Shown: positions 47,901-57,465 of the stretch, piece by piece
Numbering within the stretch: position 1 is the first letter of the stretch
Layout of the letters: each line of letters opens with the position of its first letter
Source: Dastarcus helophoroides
Taxonomy: Eukaryota > Arthropoda > Insecta > Coleoptera > Bothrideridae
Assembly (NCBI GenBank): GCA_028583605.1
Contig: CM053326.1
Coordinates: forward strand, 612,912-676,911
Length of the DNA stretch: 64,000 bases
Direction: 5' to 3'
The notes under the pieces: model-generated
What the model saw: the letters and a program-made list of their open reading frames with translations, nothing else
The model's database searches: none
Told to the model about the DNA's origin: nothing
Position numbers and translations under genes: made by a program

Positions 47901-50900
47901 AAACTAACGGTATATGGTGCACAATAAGGAATGAGGACTGTGGTGTGTTTGATGTTCCTTGAAGAATTTTCGTCATGGCAACCAATACAAACATCACCTC
48001 GTATGATACGCAACTAGTGTTATTTATGACTTCTGGAAAAATGTTTGCATACATTTTAGAGGCACTAACAACTGCTTACATAATTCGTCGCAAAATGCCG
48101 CTTTGATTGATACAAAATAGGATTTGGTTTTGAAGTTCGCTTAAAAAAATATAGCAAACTCCTCTACAGATTTTGATAACATTGGAAATGGATTTGTTGA
48201 CTGAAATTGGGTTGTCACCATATTTTCTTCTGATTTATTTATTTATTTTTCAGAATAAGCAATGAAAATGTTCATCTTTACGTTATGCTCTCCCTCCAAA
48301 CCATAAACAAAATCTATTCATACAGTTTTTTCAGTAAAAGTCGAAAATTCGAATCAAAACAGATTTAAGTGGAACGTACTGGTCCTTGGTTATCTTTAAA
48401 AATTTTACGTAAATCTAAACTTTCGAGAAAATTTTAAACTCTAAAAAAACACTGGAAATTTCTAAATAGTCTAATTATAAAAAGTCAATTTTTTTACAAA
48501 AAGATCGATGTTAAGAAACTTAAGGGAATTTTCAAAGCGAGGTGCAATTTTTAGAAAAAGGTCGAAATTTCAAAGAAAAACTTTGAAATTGGGAAAAAGT
48601 TTGCAATCTCCAGAGAAAGTCACATCTTAAGAAAAAAGTCCAATTTTACGGGTAAACCCAAAATTAAAAAAAATGTTAAAAACTTATAGTCGAATTTCCG
48701 AGAAAAAGTCCACTATTCAAGAAAGAAGTCGACTTTTCAGGAAAAAAAAACGAAAGTTCTAAACAAAATCTAAATTTTGAGACAACAAACTTTGAGGGAA
48801 AAGTTGAGATTTCTAGCAACAAAAGGACGTAATTTTGAGATAAAAATGAAATGTTGACAATGGAAGAATTTTGAGAAAAGTATGTCGAATTTTCAAAAAA
48901 AAGAAGACGAATTGTGAAAAAAAAGAATGATTGAAACTTCAACGATAAGATCGAAAATGCAAAGAAAAGTTCGAAATTTTGAAAAAAAGTAGAAATCGAG
49001 TAAAAATTCGGAATTTCGCAGAAAGTCGAATTTTGTCGACATTTTAAAGAATGGACGAGTTTTGAGAAATTAGTCAAAATTTTGAAAATAAGGCAAATTT
49101 TGATGTACAAGTTCAAATTGAAATACAAATCTTGTCCCTTGAAACAAAGAAAGATTGAAAAACACAACAGAGTTGTGTTTTTTAATCTTTCTTGGCTTTA
49201 CACCAAAGATTTTTTAAAATATAAAGTTTTTTGAAAATTCCTGTTTTTTTAATTTGATGTCATTTCAAAATTTAGACTTTTTTTTAGGAAATTTCGACTT
49301 TTTATAAAAATTTAGGTTTTTAAAAATGTTTGACTATTTTCAATATTTTGATTGTTTAAATTTATCTTCTTGATAATTTCGACTGATTTTTTTTTGAAAA
49401 TTTAAAAAGAAAATTTTAATTTTTTTTTCAAATTTTAACTTTTTTGAAAAACTTAGCTTTCTTAAATATTGCGATATTTTTTAGAAATTTATCTATTTTT
49501 TAAAATGTCGAACATTTTTCTGGTTTTTTAATGTTTCAAAATTTTTATTTTTTTTAAGTTGCGTGGTTTTTTTAAAAGAAAAAGGAAATTCTCCACAGAG
49601 TCAAAATTTTTAAAAAGGTCAAAATTTTGAAAAAGTCGAAAGCTTGCACGGAAAGTTAAAAGTTCCAAAAAAAGTTAAGGATTACAAAAGAACCAATAGA
49701 TAAAAAAATAGTCTGATATTTAAGAAATATTCGAAGTTATGTAGAAATGTGGAGATTTAAAAAAAAATGAAGAATTTTTAGTGAAAACTCAACACCCAAC
49801 TTTTGGAAAGCCTAAATTCCGAAAAAAGGTCAAAATCCTCAAAAATTTTGGAATTTTTGTTGATTAAAACTTAAAAAAAAAAGTTTAAAAGCCACAAATC
49901 TTAAAAGGAAAATTAATTTAAAAAATGCCGAGGTTTTTAAAAGAAGGTATAATTTTCAAAAAGGCCAAAATGTTGAAAAAGAACGACATCTTTAAAAAAG
50001 ATCAAATATTGGCAATATTTACTTTAAGTTGCAGCGAAAATTTTGCAAAAAAAATCCAAAATTTCAATAAGAGTAGATAAAAAAAAATTGTTATTTTCAG
50101 ATAAAAGCGAAATTTTAAAGAAAGTAGAACTTTTTAAAAACCGAAATTTTAAAAAATTACGAAATTTTGAAAGCCTTCAAGTTTTTTAAAAATAATAAAA
50201 TAATGAAAAACTGTAAAATTTTCTTAAAATTAGGATTTAAGAAAATCAAACTTTTAATGAATTGTGTTAACATTTTGAAAATATACTGTTAAAAGTGGAC
50301 CCTTTCAAAAAATTCAAGAATTTAGATAAAATGAAGAAATTAAAAAAAAAACTGGAAATTCCGAAAAATTTTAACATTTTTAAAATTTCAAAAAAATTTC
50401 AAAAAATGTTCAATAAGTCAAGGTTTTCAAAAGGTGTCAAAATTTTCCAAATTAATATCTACATTTTTAAAAGCCAAAATTTAAAAAAAGCACCTTTTTT
50501 AAAGGGAGGGATTTAAAAAAAGTCACAATTTAGAAAGTCGAAAGTATTAAAACCTCAAGTTTTGACAAGAAGTCGAAATTTTTAAATAATACTATTTTTC
50601 AAAAGAATGGACATTTTAAGAACGTTAAAAAGTCACAAATCTTAAAAAGAAAATCAATTTAATAAAATGTCGAAGGTTTTCAAAAAGAGATATGATTTTC
50701 AAAATGGCCAAAATATTGAAAAACGTCGACATTTTGAAAAAAGTTTAAATTTTGAAAATAAATCAAAAACTTGCAACGAAATTTTGCAAAATAATCCAAA
50801 ATTTTTATAAGAGTCGATAAAAAAAGAATCATTATTTTCAGATAAAGGCGAAATTTTATGAAAAGTGGAAATTTTTAAAAATCAAAATTTTGAAAAATTG

Positions 50901-53900
50901 ACTAAATATCCAAAAACTTCAAAACATTTTTCAAAAATTACGATTTAAAAAATCAAACTTTTGAAGAATTGTGTTAATATTTTGAAAAGATACTGTTATA
51001 AGTTGACCTTTTAAAAAAATGTAAGAATTTTGATAAAATGAAGGAATTTTCAAAAAAAACTTTAAAAAATGTGAAATTTCAAAAAATAAAGTGGAAATTC
51101 CCAAAAACTTCAAAATTTTCAAAAAGTCAAGGTTTTTAAAAGGAGCTAAATTTTTCGAAAATAATATCTACATTTTTAAAAGCCAATATTGGAAAAAAAA
51201 CATCTTTTTTTAAAGAGAGAGATTTAAAAAAAGTTGAAATTTAGAAAGTCGAAGGTCTTAAAACCTTAAGTTTTGACAAGAAGTCGAAATTTTATAAAAA
51301 TACAATTTTTCAAAAAAAGGATATTTAAAAAATCTTTGGTGAGAAGCTTTCCAAAAACTCTAGAATTTTTTAAAAGCAAAAATGAACTTTTTAAAAAAGT
51401 AAAATTTTGAATAGTTGATATTTTGGGTAGTTAAAAATTGTATGAAATAAATTTGTAAGTGAAAGTTTTGAAAAAGTGGAAATTTTAAAATTTGCAAATA
51501 AAATCGGAATTATAGAAAAATTCATTAAAAAATTCGACGTTTTGATTTTTCCAGAGAAACCGAAATTTCAGAAATTTTAAATGAAAGAAATTGAAATCTT
51601 TAAAAAGTCAAATCTATAACAGATTGCTAATCTTTAACAGGGGGTTACTGAAAATTTATAATTGTGCAAGGAGTAACTGGCAAAAAAAACAATAAAACAT
51701 GAACAGAAATAATAACCTTTGATTATCATTTTCTGTTTGGTAACAAATATGTGTTAGTTATTATTGAACACATTGGAAAAGTTGCATGCAAATTAGGTAC
51801 TTACATATATAGCACTCCTCTAGTAAAATCAGTCGTTTCATGAAACGCCTAGACATTTCATGAAACGTCTAGACATTTCATGAAATGTTGCCACATATTA
51901 AAATAAATAGGTGTTAACAAAGAAAGAAAAAAAGTGCTAACGCCAAAAGGCTAGACATTTTAGACGTTTTATGAAATGTCTGCGTATTTAGGCCTCTTCA
52001 TAAAAACGTGCAAAATTACAAAAACTATTGTCTTTTTCGTGTAATGTTCTAAATCCATTTTTCACTTGATGTAATAAAATGATAAGTAATACACTAATGA
52101 AAAGCAAAATCAATATAAAAAACAAGTTTAAAAATCTGTTATCAAGCTGGAATCTAGTGAACTTCTGTCCACTTTGAAAATGTTCAACAGAACTCAATAG
52201 TCTACATTAAAAATCAGAAATTTGGTTGCAGAATTATCAAATATTTCTTAACTGATGCATTAAAATATATCAACGCGATTTCTGAAAATAAAACTTCTAA
52301 TTTGATATAAAAAAGTATCTGTTATCGCCATTTTTAGGACGTGTATTCATCATTTTAATTCTAAATTTAATAGAATCGCTCAGTTAGTGTAATTTTAAAG
52401 GTTTTCTTTAAAAGACAAGTACACTCGGCATTTCATGAAGCGTCTAAAGTTCTAAGTCTTTCTTAATAATATTTATTCGTTCCAGTATTTGACAATGTTT
52501 CATGAAATGCCTAGACGCTCCATAAAATGCATAGATGCTTTATAAACTGCCTAGGTGCTTTACAAAATTCCTAGACGCTTCATTAAATGCCTAGACGCTT
52601 CATGAAATGCCTAGTCGCTTCGTGAAATGCCTAGGCTCTTGATGAAATGCCTAGACACTTCATGAAATGCCTAGGCTCTTGATAAAATGCCTAGACGCTT
52701 TATAAAATGTGCGAACTTTTCATGAAATGGCCAATTACAGTAAAAAAAAGCAAATTCCTTTACGGTCCAGCTTGACATCTGTTATCGCCATTTTTAGGTC
52801 ATGTATTCATCATTTTAACTGTAAATTTAATATGGATCGCTCAGTTAGTGTTAATTTTATAAGTTTTCTTTAAGGGGCAAGTACACGTCGGCATTTCATG
52901 AAACGTCTAGAGTTCTTAGTCTTTCTGAGTAATATTTATTTGTTCCAGTATTTGACAATGTTTCATGGATTGCCTAGGTGCTCCATAAAATGCATAGATG
53001 CTTTATAAACTGCCTAGGTGCTTCACAAAATTCCTAGATGCTTTATAAAATGCCTAGATGCTTCACAAAATTCTTAGACGCTTCATTAAATGCTTAAATG
53101 CTTCATGAAATGCCTAGACGCTTTGCGAAATGCCTAGGCTCTTGATAAAATGCCTAGACGCTTCATAAAATGTCTGGACTTTTTATAAAATGGCCAATTA
53201 CAGTAAAAGACAGCAAATTTCTTTGCGGTCCAGCTTGACATCTGTTATCGCCATTTTTAGGTCATGTATTCATCATTTTAATTCTAGATTTAATAGAATC
53301 GCTCAGTTAGTGTAATTTTAAAAGTTTTCTTTAAGAAGCAAGTACACGTCGGCATTTTCATGAAACGTCTAAGTTCTTAGTCTTTCTGAGTAATATTTAT
53401 TCGTTCCAGTATTTGACAATGTTTCATGGAATGCCTAGACGCTCCATAAAATGCCTAGATGTTTTATAAAATGCCTAGATGCTTTACAAAATTCCTAGAC
53501 GCTTCATTAAATGCCTAGATGCTTCATGAAATGCCTAGACGCTTCGTGAAATACCTAGGCTCTTGATGAAGTGCCTAGACGCTTCATGAAATGTCTAAGC
53601 TCTTGATAAAATGCCTAGACGCTTCATAAAATGTCTGGACTTTTCATGAGATGGCCAATTGCAGTAAAAAACAGCAAATTCCTTTGCGCTCCAGCTTGAC
53701 ATCTGTTACCGCCATTTTTAGGTCATGTATTCATCATGTTGATTCTAAATTTATTAGAATCGCTCAGTTGGTGTAAATTTAAAGGTTTTCTTTAAAAGGC
53801 AAGTACACTCGGCATTTCATGAAGCGTCTAAAGTTCAAAGTCTTTCTTAGTAATATTTATTCGTTCCAGAATTTGACAATGTTTCATGGAATGCCTAGAC

Positions 53901-56900
53901 GCTCCATAAAATGCATAGATGCTTTATAAACTGCCTAGGTGATTTACAAAAATCCTAGACGCTTTATAAAATGCCTAGACGCTTCATGAAATGCCTAGTC
54001 GCTTTGTGAAATGCCTAGGCTCTTGATAAAATGCCTAGACGCTTCATAAAATGCCTAGGCTTTTGATAAAATGCCTAGACGCTTTATAAAATGTCCGAAC
54101 TTTTCATGAAATGGCCAATTACAGTAAAATACAGCAAATTCCTTTGCGGTTCAGCTTGACATCTACTATCGCCATTTTTAGGTCATGTATTTATCATTTT
54201 AATTTTAAATTTAATAGAAACGCTCAGTTAGTTTAATTTTAAAGCTTTTCTTTAGGAGGCAAGTACACGTCGGCATTTCATAAAACGTCTAAAGTTCTTA
54301 GTCTTTCTGAGTATTATTTATTTGTTCCAGTATTTGACAATGTTTCATGGATTGCCTAGGTGCTCCATAAAATGCATAGATGCTTTATAAACTGCCTAGG
54401 TGCTTCACAAAATTCCTAGATGCTTTATAAAATGCCTAGATGCTTCACAAAATTCTTAGACGCTTCATTAAATGCTTAAATGCTTCATGAAATGCCTAGA
54501 CGCTTTGCGAAATGCCTAGGCTCTTGATAAAATGCCTAGACGCTTCATAAAATGTCTGGACTTTTTATGAAATGGCCAATTACAGTAAAAGACAGCAAAT
54601 TTCTATGCGGTCCAACTTGACATCTGTTATCGCCATTTGTTAGGTCATGTATTCATCATTTTAATTCTAGATTTAATAGAATCGCTCAGTTAATGTAATT
54701 TTAAAAGTTTTCTTTAAGAGGCAAGTACACGTCGGCATTTCATAAAACGTCTAAAGTTCTTAGTCTTTCTGAGTAATAGTTATTCGTTCCAGTATTTGAC
54801 AATGTTTCATGGAATGCCTAGACGCTCCATAAAATGCCTAGATGCTTTATAAAATGCCTAGATGCTTCACGAAATTCTTAGACGCTTCATTAAATGCTTA
54901 AATGCTTCATGAAATTCAGAAAAAGAGTAAATTTTAAAAGAAAAATCGAATATTTATTTTTTCTGGACTCTCTCGACGAGTCAGAAAAAGACAGGCTCCC
55001 CTTGCCTCAACAGGTATCAGAAAATGTCAAATATTGTGATAACAGATCGAAATTTTTGACAAACAAGTTGAAACTACCAGAAATTTAGATTAAAAAAGGG
55101 TTGAAATTTACAAAGAAATTTTCGTCCTTTCACAAAAATTTTAAATTTCTAAAAAATATACCTTTTTGTCAAAAGATCGACCAGACTTCGAAAAAAGGTC
55201 AAATTTTAATAACCAAACTGAAATTTTCAGAATCAAAAAAAGGCGAAATTTTCAGGAAAAGTCGACTTTCGAGAAATGACGAATTTTCAGAAAAAAACGA
55301 ACAACTTTCAAGTTCAAAATTTTGACGGTCACGTTTGATAAAAGAAGGCAAATTTTATGAATAAATGCAAAATTGTGAAAGAAAAAGTCAAATTTTGTAA
55401 AAAATTATACAAAATTGAAGAAAAAGGTAGAAATTTCGAAAAAATATTTCAAGGAAAGGATGAATTCTGAAGAATTGGAAAGTCCTTTAATTGAATCAGT
55501 TTGCTTCCTGAACCAGGGGGTGCAAACGCCCCATCATTCATATTTTTCTCACATGCGGATCGCGCAAAAATTTTTAGCCTTGTAAATGGCCCCCTGTAAA
55601 AAAAGGTTGCTAATCCCTGATGAAAGTTCCAGTTATTTTACATAATCTAGATCTATTTTTAGCATGAAATGTAGTGTTACGGGCTTTATCGGTTCGAATT
55701 GATTCAAACGTGAATTGAAAATAATACCCTCTTTTTGGTTTTTGATGGAACGGACTGGTCCTTGGTTATCTTCAAAAATTGAAACACAGAACTTATCCCC
55801 TGAAACCAAGAAAGATTAAAAAACACAACAAAGGTTGCTCTTTGTTGTTTTTTTTAATCTTTCTTGGTTTCAGGGGACAAGTTCTGTGTTTCAATACCCT
55901 CTTTATTACTAAACTAAACTTGGATCACCGTAATTGAACAATTAACTCACTTATTATTGACTTGTACTAACTCACTAATTACACTAACTCTAACTGACTT
56001 ACTCGAGGGAAAGCTGACCGCCTTATATAGTTTTGGCATCCAGGTTCTAGAACAATCCGGCAGATAAGGCTTATTGCCGAAATTTCGGTAACGCTCATCT
56101 GCCGTTTGCTTCGTTATCGCGGTCGCTTTCCCCTTATCAGTTCTTTCTAGAAACTTTTCTTATGCACTTAATTCTACAATTTACATTTCGTTACAGTACG
56201 TGTCAAAATATAGAACTGGATATTTTATTAAAAGAAAAAGCTTCAGCAGTATTGATAGGGACACTCACCCGAATTTAAATAATGATGATTGACTTGCGGT
56301 GTTCATAGATCCCCAGGTACCCTTAGTTCTATATTTTGCGTCAAAGAGAACAGGAATGCTAGAATTTTGATACCATCGCGATGATAGTCGATGATTGGAA
56401 TTATCGAATTCGGAACCTAAAATCAATCATATTAACTTTACTTGAGTATACAGTGCAAATTAGGTACCTGAAGAATTAGAGGAAGTAGAAGTTAAAATTG
56501 AATATGGTTTGGTACTGTTGTAACGTTTATATAGTTGATCAGATGAAAAACTTTTTCTAATACGATCCTTCTCGAAGCTTTCACTGGAAAACGAATTCTG
56601 CCAGTAGATTTGATTTTGGGAGCCAACTCTGTTTGAACTTATAGGTGAAATTGATCGCCCCCTATCCTTCTTGGGTGGTATATTTGAGCTATCTGTACTC
56701 GATTCAGATGGTAATACGCAATAAACTGGTCGCAGGGTACCTACGAATAAAATATTACAAAACAACGATGCCACCAGAGACTAGATACCACAACTAAAAA
56801 TAAATACCTTTTTGTATAGTAACTTTTTTACTCGCTTGTAAATCCAATGGTATAAGTGCAATCTTTCCATTTTCTATGGGAACGAGATCGTCCTAGAAAT

Positions 56901-57035
56901 AAAACTTATATTTATCACGTTTAAAAAAAATAAGTCTGAATTTATTACCAAACTGATATGATCTTGTAAGACGGTTGAGGGTTTTAGTGCGAACAATTTA
57001 CACAGAATCATATTTTTCTTGGTAATCTCGAACAT
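35486..57035 (-). CDS. TOG-domain protein, TOGARAM/crescerin-like, nine exons
   Basis: Exons (minus strand) 57035-56949, 56892-56808, 56740-56468, 56416-56269, 45813-45616, 42752-42494, 42369-42012, 37107-36695 and 35917-35486 total 2253 nt, exactly 750 codons plus stop, with every junction in phase. Residues about 529-745 form one TOG (HEAT-like) domain. DWEITILGLKGLLKLARYSP, KNLRSQVARAA, DTNKFIRSDANNALDAFCEH and GTHQ-like repeats match the last TOG of TOGARAM proteins, which bind tubulin and shape ciliary microtubules. Residues 1-528 are low-complexity, Ser/Thr/Glu-rich and basic near 490-525, and I do not recognise them. The usual N-terminal TOG pair is absent. The ATG at 57035 follows an in-frame TAG. 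Linkage of exons 1-4 to the rest rests on phase only, across a 10.5-kb intron. Confidence 0.85.
36020..36384 (-). mobile_element. Solo LTR in TOG intron 8
   Basis: TGTTATCGGTTCG to TTGCGTTACA, 365 bp, lacking six bases near its start (ACGGGC) found in other copies. With the adjacent MITE it makes up most of the 777-bp intron between the two TOG exons. Confidence 0.82.
36398..36645. mobile_element. Palindromic MITE in TOG intron 8
   Basis: A full hairpin begins TGGAACGGACTGG, with loop ATCTCTCTTCAGTATCTCC. A 9-bp repeat ACTATTAAT lies at 36384-36392 and 36646-36654. It inserted at the very end of the solo LTR. Confidence 0.85.
36695..37107 (-). CDS. TOG gene exon 8 (linker end + TOG first half)
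   Basis: The acceptor is TTTGGTTTCAG; the donor is GAGCCC/GTAAGT. It starts with a basic Ser/Arg stretch (SARRLSRRSNHIPLSKRSS), then the first TOG helices: PIDEVLTQLESNDWEITILG, LEPNMHIIVGSVARHIKN and LRSQVARAACQASKELF. The LRS.V.RAA motif is the most conserved part of the last TOG domain in TOGARAM proteins. Confidence 0.93.
37800..38940. repeat. TTTCGA-type array in TOG intron 7
   Basis: Same 20-bp motif as the ETF-QO intron array (TTTCGACTTTTTTCTCGAAA), preceded by opposite-orientation units (37800-37900) and by two copies of AAAGGCGTAGAAAGGACATC (about 37932 and 38098). Short frames on both strands are not genes. The stretch 37108-37799 is AT-rich and empty. Confidence 0.9.
39113..40175. 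mobile_element. Complete non-autonomous hAT element
   Basis: 1063 bp with terminal inverted repeats CAGTGGCGGCCGGTC and, at the other end, its complement ACCAGCCGCCACTG. The perfect 8-bp target duplication AGTAGAGC (39105-39112 and 40176-40183) is the hAT hallmark. There is no transposase frame, and GC content is higher than the surroundings. It sits inside an older small element whose ends GTAAAACAGTAGAGC and CTTGGGCGGGCCGC match the fragment at 29905-29990. Confidence 0.93.
40236..41571. other. AT-rich simple sequence, TOG intron 7
   Basis: Repetitive AAAATTTTCAAAAAGTC-type sequence, including four close copies of CAAAAAATTCAAATTTTCAA-like units at 40680-40770. No gene or recognisable element. 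Confidence 0.6.
41572..41948 (-). mobile_element. Solo LTR with perfect 4-bp target duplication, TOG intron 7
   Basis: 377 bp, TGTTACGCGCTTATCGG to TTGCGTTACA, with ATAT at 41568-41571 and 41949-41952. It ends only 64 bp from the exon 7 donor. It is the best-preserved copy of the family, with the TATA mirror TTATATAGTTTTGGC. Confidence 0.93.
42012..42369 (-). CDS. TOG gene exon 7
   Basis: The acceptor is ATTTTTTAG; the donor is CTTCCAG/GTAATT. It has 119 open codons from ENFPPVSDDNVSDVTLEN through SITSSLNELDLTPRPFLEN to PITPMKTSLP. Only its second half starts with an ATG, so a simple ORF search misses its first half. Acidic linker. It leaves one G, completing Gly with exon 8. Confidence 0.85.
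42443..42477. repeat. Perfect hairpin inside the 124-bp intron 6
   Basis: TAAGATAACAGGGA and its exact complement TCCCTGTTATCTTA are separated by 7 bp. In the minus-strand transcript this 14-bp stem would fold between the exon 6 donor and the exon 7 acceptor. Confidence 0.8.
42494..42752 (-). CDS. TOG gene exon 6
   Basis: The acceptor is TTATTTTACAG; the donor is CCGTG/GTAGGT. Open for 86 codons: QNLDNGATHSLKSLPLPNSS, GYFTPPLTERSTKQSS and DQDAESGESDIAVLPLDQ. It is an acidic, Ser/Pro-rich linker with no known domain, and ends in phase 0. Confidence 0.82.
44132..44385. mobile_element. Palindromic MITE, best-preserved copy
   Basis: Near-perfect hairpin. The left arm has ACTTGTCCCCTGAAACCAAG, CTCTAACGCGTTTCGACAGC and CAAGCTGTCATCTTCAGAGA; the right arm repeats them inverted and goes on to AACCAAGGACCAGTTTGTTC. 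The loop is about 15 bp. The 12-bp repeat AACTATTAATTA flanks it (44119-44130 and 44386-44397). No coding capacity. It lies in TOG intron 5; the rest of that intron (42753-44118 and 44398-45615) is AT-rich with no support for genes. Confidence 0.92.
45616..45813 (-). CDS. TOG gene exon 5
   Basis: The acceptor is TGAAACTTTAG; the donor is TTCCCA/GTAAGT. After the Gly shared with exon 4 it encodes SRLIVTVMILTMRQSHVKN and WGLKEEKSVWNWCPCLKN, ending with CA, which exon 6 completes as Gln. Internal ATGs at 45791 and 45779 follow an in-frame TGA just before the acceptor, so a separate transcript could start here. Confidence 0.7.
46242..47095. repeat. 167-bp repeat, A/B alternating dimers
   Basis: Units start near 46242, 46408, 46577, 46742, 46910 and 47076. 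Odd units (TGTGGGTCTGACAAATATTT) and even units (CGTGGAACTGAGAAAAATTT) differ consistently, giving a dimer of about 334 bp. All share TTTTTTGACCATAACTCTG and AATAACAAAAGAGTT. Minus-strand frames inside are by-products. Confidence 0.9.
47100..47280. mobile_element. Palindromic MITE, decayed
   Basis: AATCTTGTCCCCTGAACCAAG to AACCAAGGACCTAGTCCGTT, with the middle (CTCTAACGCTCTATCATCTTC) shortened. It directly abuts the 167-bp array. From 47281 to 48367 nothing is recognisable. Confidence 0.75.
48368..49205. mobile_element. MITE fragments around AT-rich sequence
   Basis: A left terminus at 48370 (TGGAACGTACTGGTCCTTGG) and an arm pair at 49116-49205 (GTCCCTTGAAACAAAG ... TAATCTTTCTTGGC) are separated by 700 bp of simple sequence. 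They may be one element invaded by satellite, or two partial copies. Confidence 0.6.
49888..51330. repeat. ~741-bp tandem duplication
   Basis: Landmarks repeat at constant offset: CACAAATCTTAAAA at 49894 and 50635, and the AAAAAATTCAAGAATTTAG region near 50310 versus 51020. Composition is AAATTT/AAAAGTC simple sequence. No genes. Confidence 0.75.
51988..52201 (-). CDS. Candidate alternative last exon with a transmembrane segment
   Basis: In the 10.5-kb intron after exon 4, the acceptor TTTTTAATGTAG opens a 71-codon frame ending in TAA that fits exon 4's phase. It encodes LLSSVEHFQSGQKFTRFQ, a single hydrophobic helix (LNLFFILILLFISVLLIILL) and a polar tail ending ARFYEEA. Spliced to exon 4 it would make a membrane-anchored protein of about 269 residues without the TOG domain. 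Against it: a one-in-three chance of matching phase, no AATAAA in the next 250 bp, and repeats on both sides. It could also be the end of a separate gene formed by exons 1-4. Confidence 0.4.
52318..54910. repeat. 461-bp higher-order satellite built on 20-bp CCTAGACGCTTCATAAAATG units
   Basis: A unique-looking block (TGTTATCGCCATTTTTAGG and GAATCGCTCAGTTAGTGTAA) recurs at about 52321, 52781, 53242, 53705, 54165 and 54628, each followed by 10-15 copies of a 20-bp unit such as GAAATGCCTAGACGCTTCAT. The array ends abruptly at 54910, in the middle of a 20-bp unit, at the border of the dispersed repeat. A few 20-bp units lie on the other side of the candidate exon (51835-51985). Confidence 0.95.
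54905..55620. repeat. Dispersed ~690-bp repeat, copy 2
   Basis: Counterpart of 31575-32270. It ends with a ~105-bp element bounded by CAGGGGGTGCAAACGCC and GGTTGCTAATCCCTG, hAT-like inverted ends. Confidence 0.8.
55675..56195 (-). mobile_element. Solo LTR with nested MITE
   Basis: TGTTACGGGCTTTATCGG to TTTCGTTACA, flanked by GTAG and GTAC (one mismatch). It contains a MITE at 55746-55892. It ends 73 bp from TOG exon 4. Confidence 0.85.
55746..55892. mobile_element. Palindromic MITE, short hairpin
   Basis: TGGAACGGACTGGTCC to AAAGGTTGCTC, then directly TTGTTG and the inverted arm to CTGTGTTTC. The 12-bp repeat AATACCCTCTTT lies at 55722-55733 and 55893-55904, within LTR sequence. Confidence 0.88.
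56269..56416 (-). CDS. TOG gene exon 4
   Basis: The acceptor is TGATTTTAG; the donor is TTCGG/GTGAGT. Open through SEFDNSNHRLSSRWYQNSS and GTWGSMNTASQSSLFKF, it leaves GG. This overhang fits exon 5 (C, giving Gly) and also the alternative exon at 51988-52201 (A, giving Gly). Confidence 0.8.
56468..56740 (-). CDS. TOG gene exon 3 (Ser-rich)
   Basis: The acceptor is TTATTCGTAG; the donor is TCAG/GTACCT. It encodes TLRPVYCVLPSESSTDSSN, PPKKDRGRSISPISSNRVG and ILTSTSSNSS: disordered, with many possible phosphorylation sites. Overhangs match both neighbours. Confidence 0.8.
56808..56892 (-). CDS. TOG gene exon 2
   Basis: The acceptor is TTATTTCTAG; the donor is AAAAAG/GTATTT. It encodes DDLVPIENGKIALIPLDLQ and leaves one base completing Gly with exon 3. 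The 56-bp intron before it and the 67-bp intron after it are of normal insect size. Confidence 0.75.
56949..57035 (-). CDS. TOG gene exon 1 (start codon)
   Basis: An 87-nt exon with ATG, in-frame stop TAG 24 nt upstream, and donor AGTTTG/GTAATA. It encodes MFEITKKNMILCKLFALKPS and on, and ends in phase 0. The longer open run was not seen because the exon is short. No promoter motif is evident upstream (57036-57334). Confidence 0.65.
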
Positions 57036-57334
57036 CAACACCTTTACGGCACGAAACTAAGTGAATAATAATAAGAACTTATCTAATTTGCCTTTTGTCA
57101 TTTGGGTATGTTTGATCAATAGAAGCATCGCAGGCATGAATGTTTCAATGTATTCACGCAGCTTTTACGAAGCTTTTATTTGATACGGAACACATTTTTC
57201 TTTTCTTTGTAGAATTTGTAGATTGTTAGGTTGAAATACCTGAATGAATGTCGTATTTTTGATAATTGAAACAATGCTTGGTTAAAAATGTACATTGTTG
57301 AGTTGCATACCTATCAAATTATTAAATATAAGAC

Positions 57335-57465
57335 TTGATAAACAAATTGTGTCCCCTGAAACAAAGAAAGATTAAAAAATACAACAAAAGTTGTTTGTTG
57401 TATTTTCTAATCTTTTTTGGTTTCAGGGGACAAGATTTGTATATTAATTTTTAAAGATAATCAAG
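57335..57465. mobile_element. Palindromic MITE, short hairpin
   Basis: ATTGTGTCCCCTGAAACAAAG, AACAAAAGTTGTTTGTTG and GGTTTCAGGGGACAAGATTT form a hairpin about 300 bp upstream of the TOG gene start. From 57470 to 59270 the sequence is AT-rich with no recognisable feature. Confidence 0.85.
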
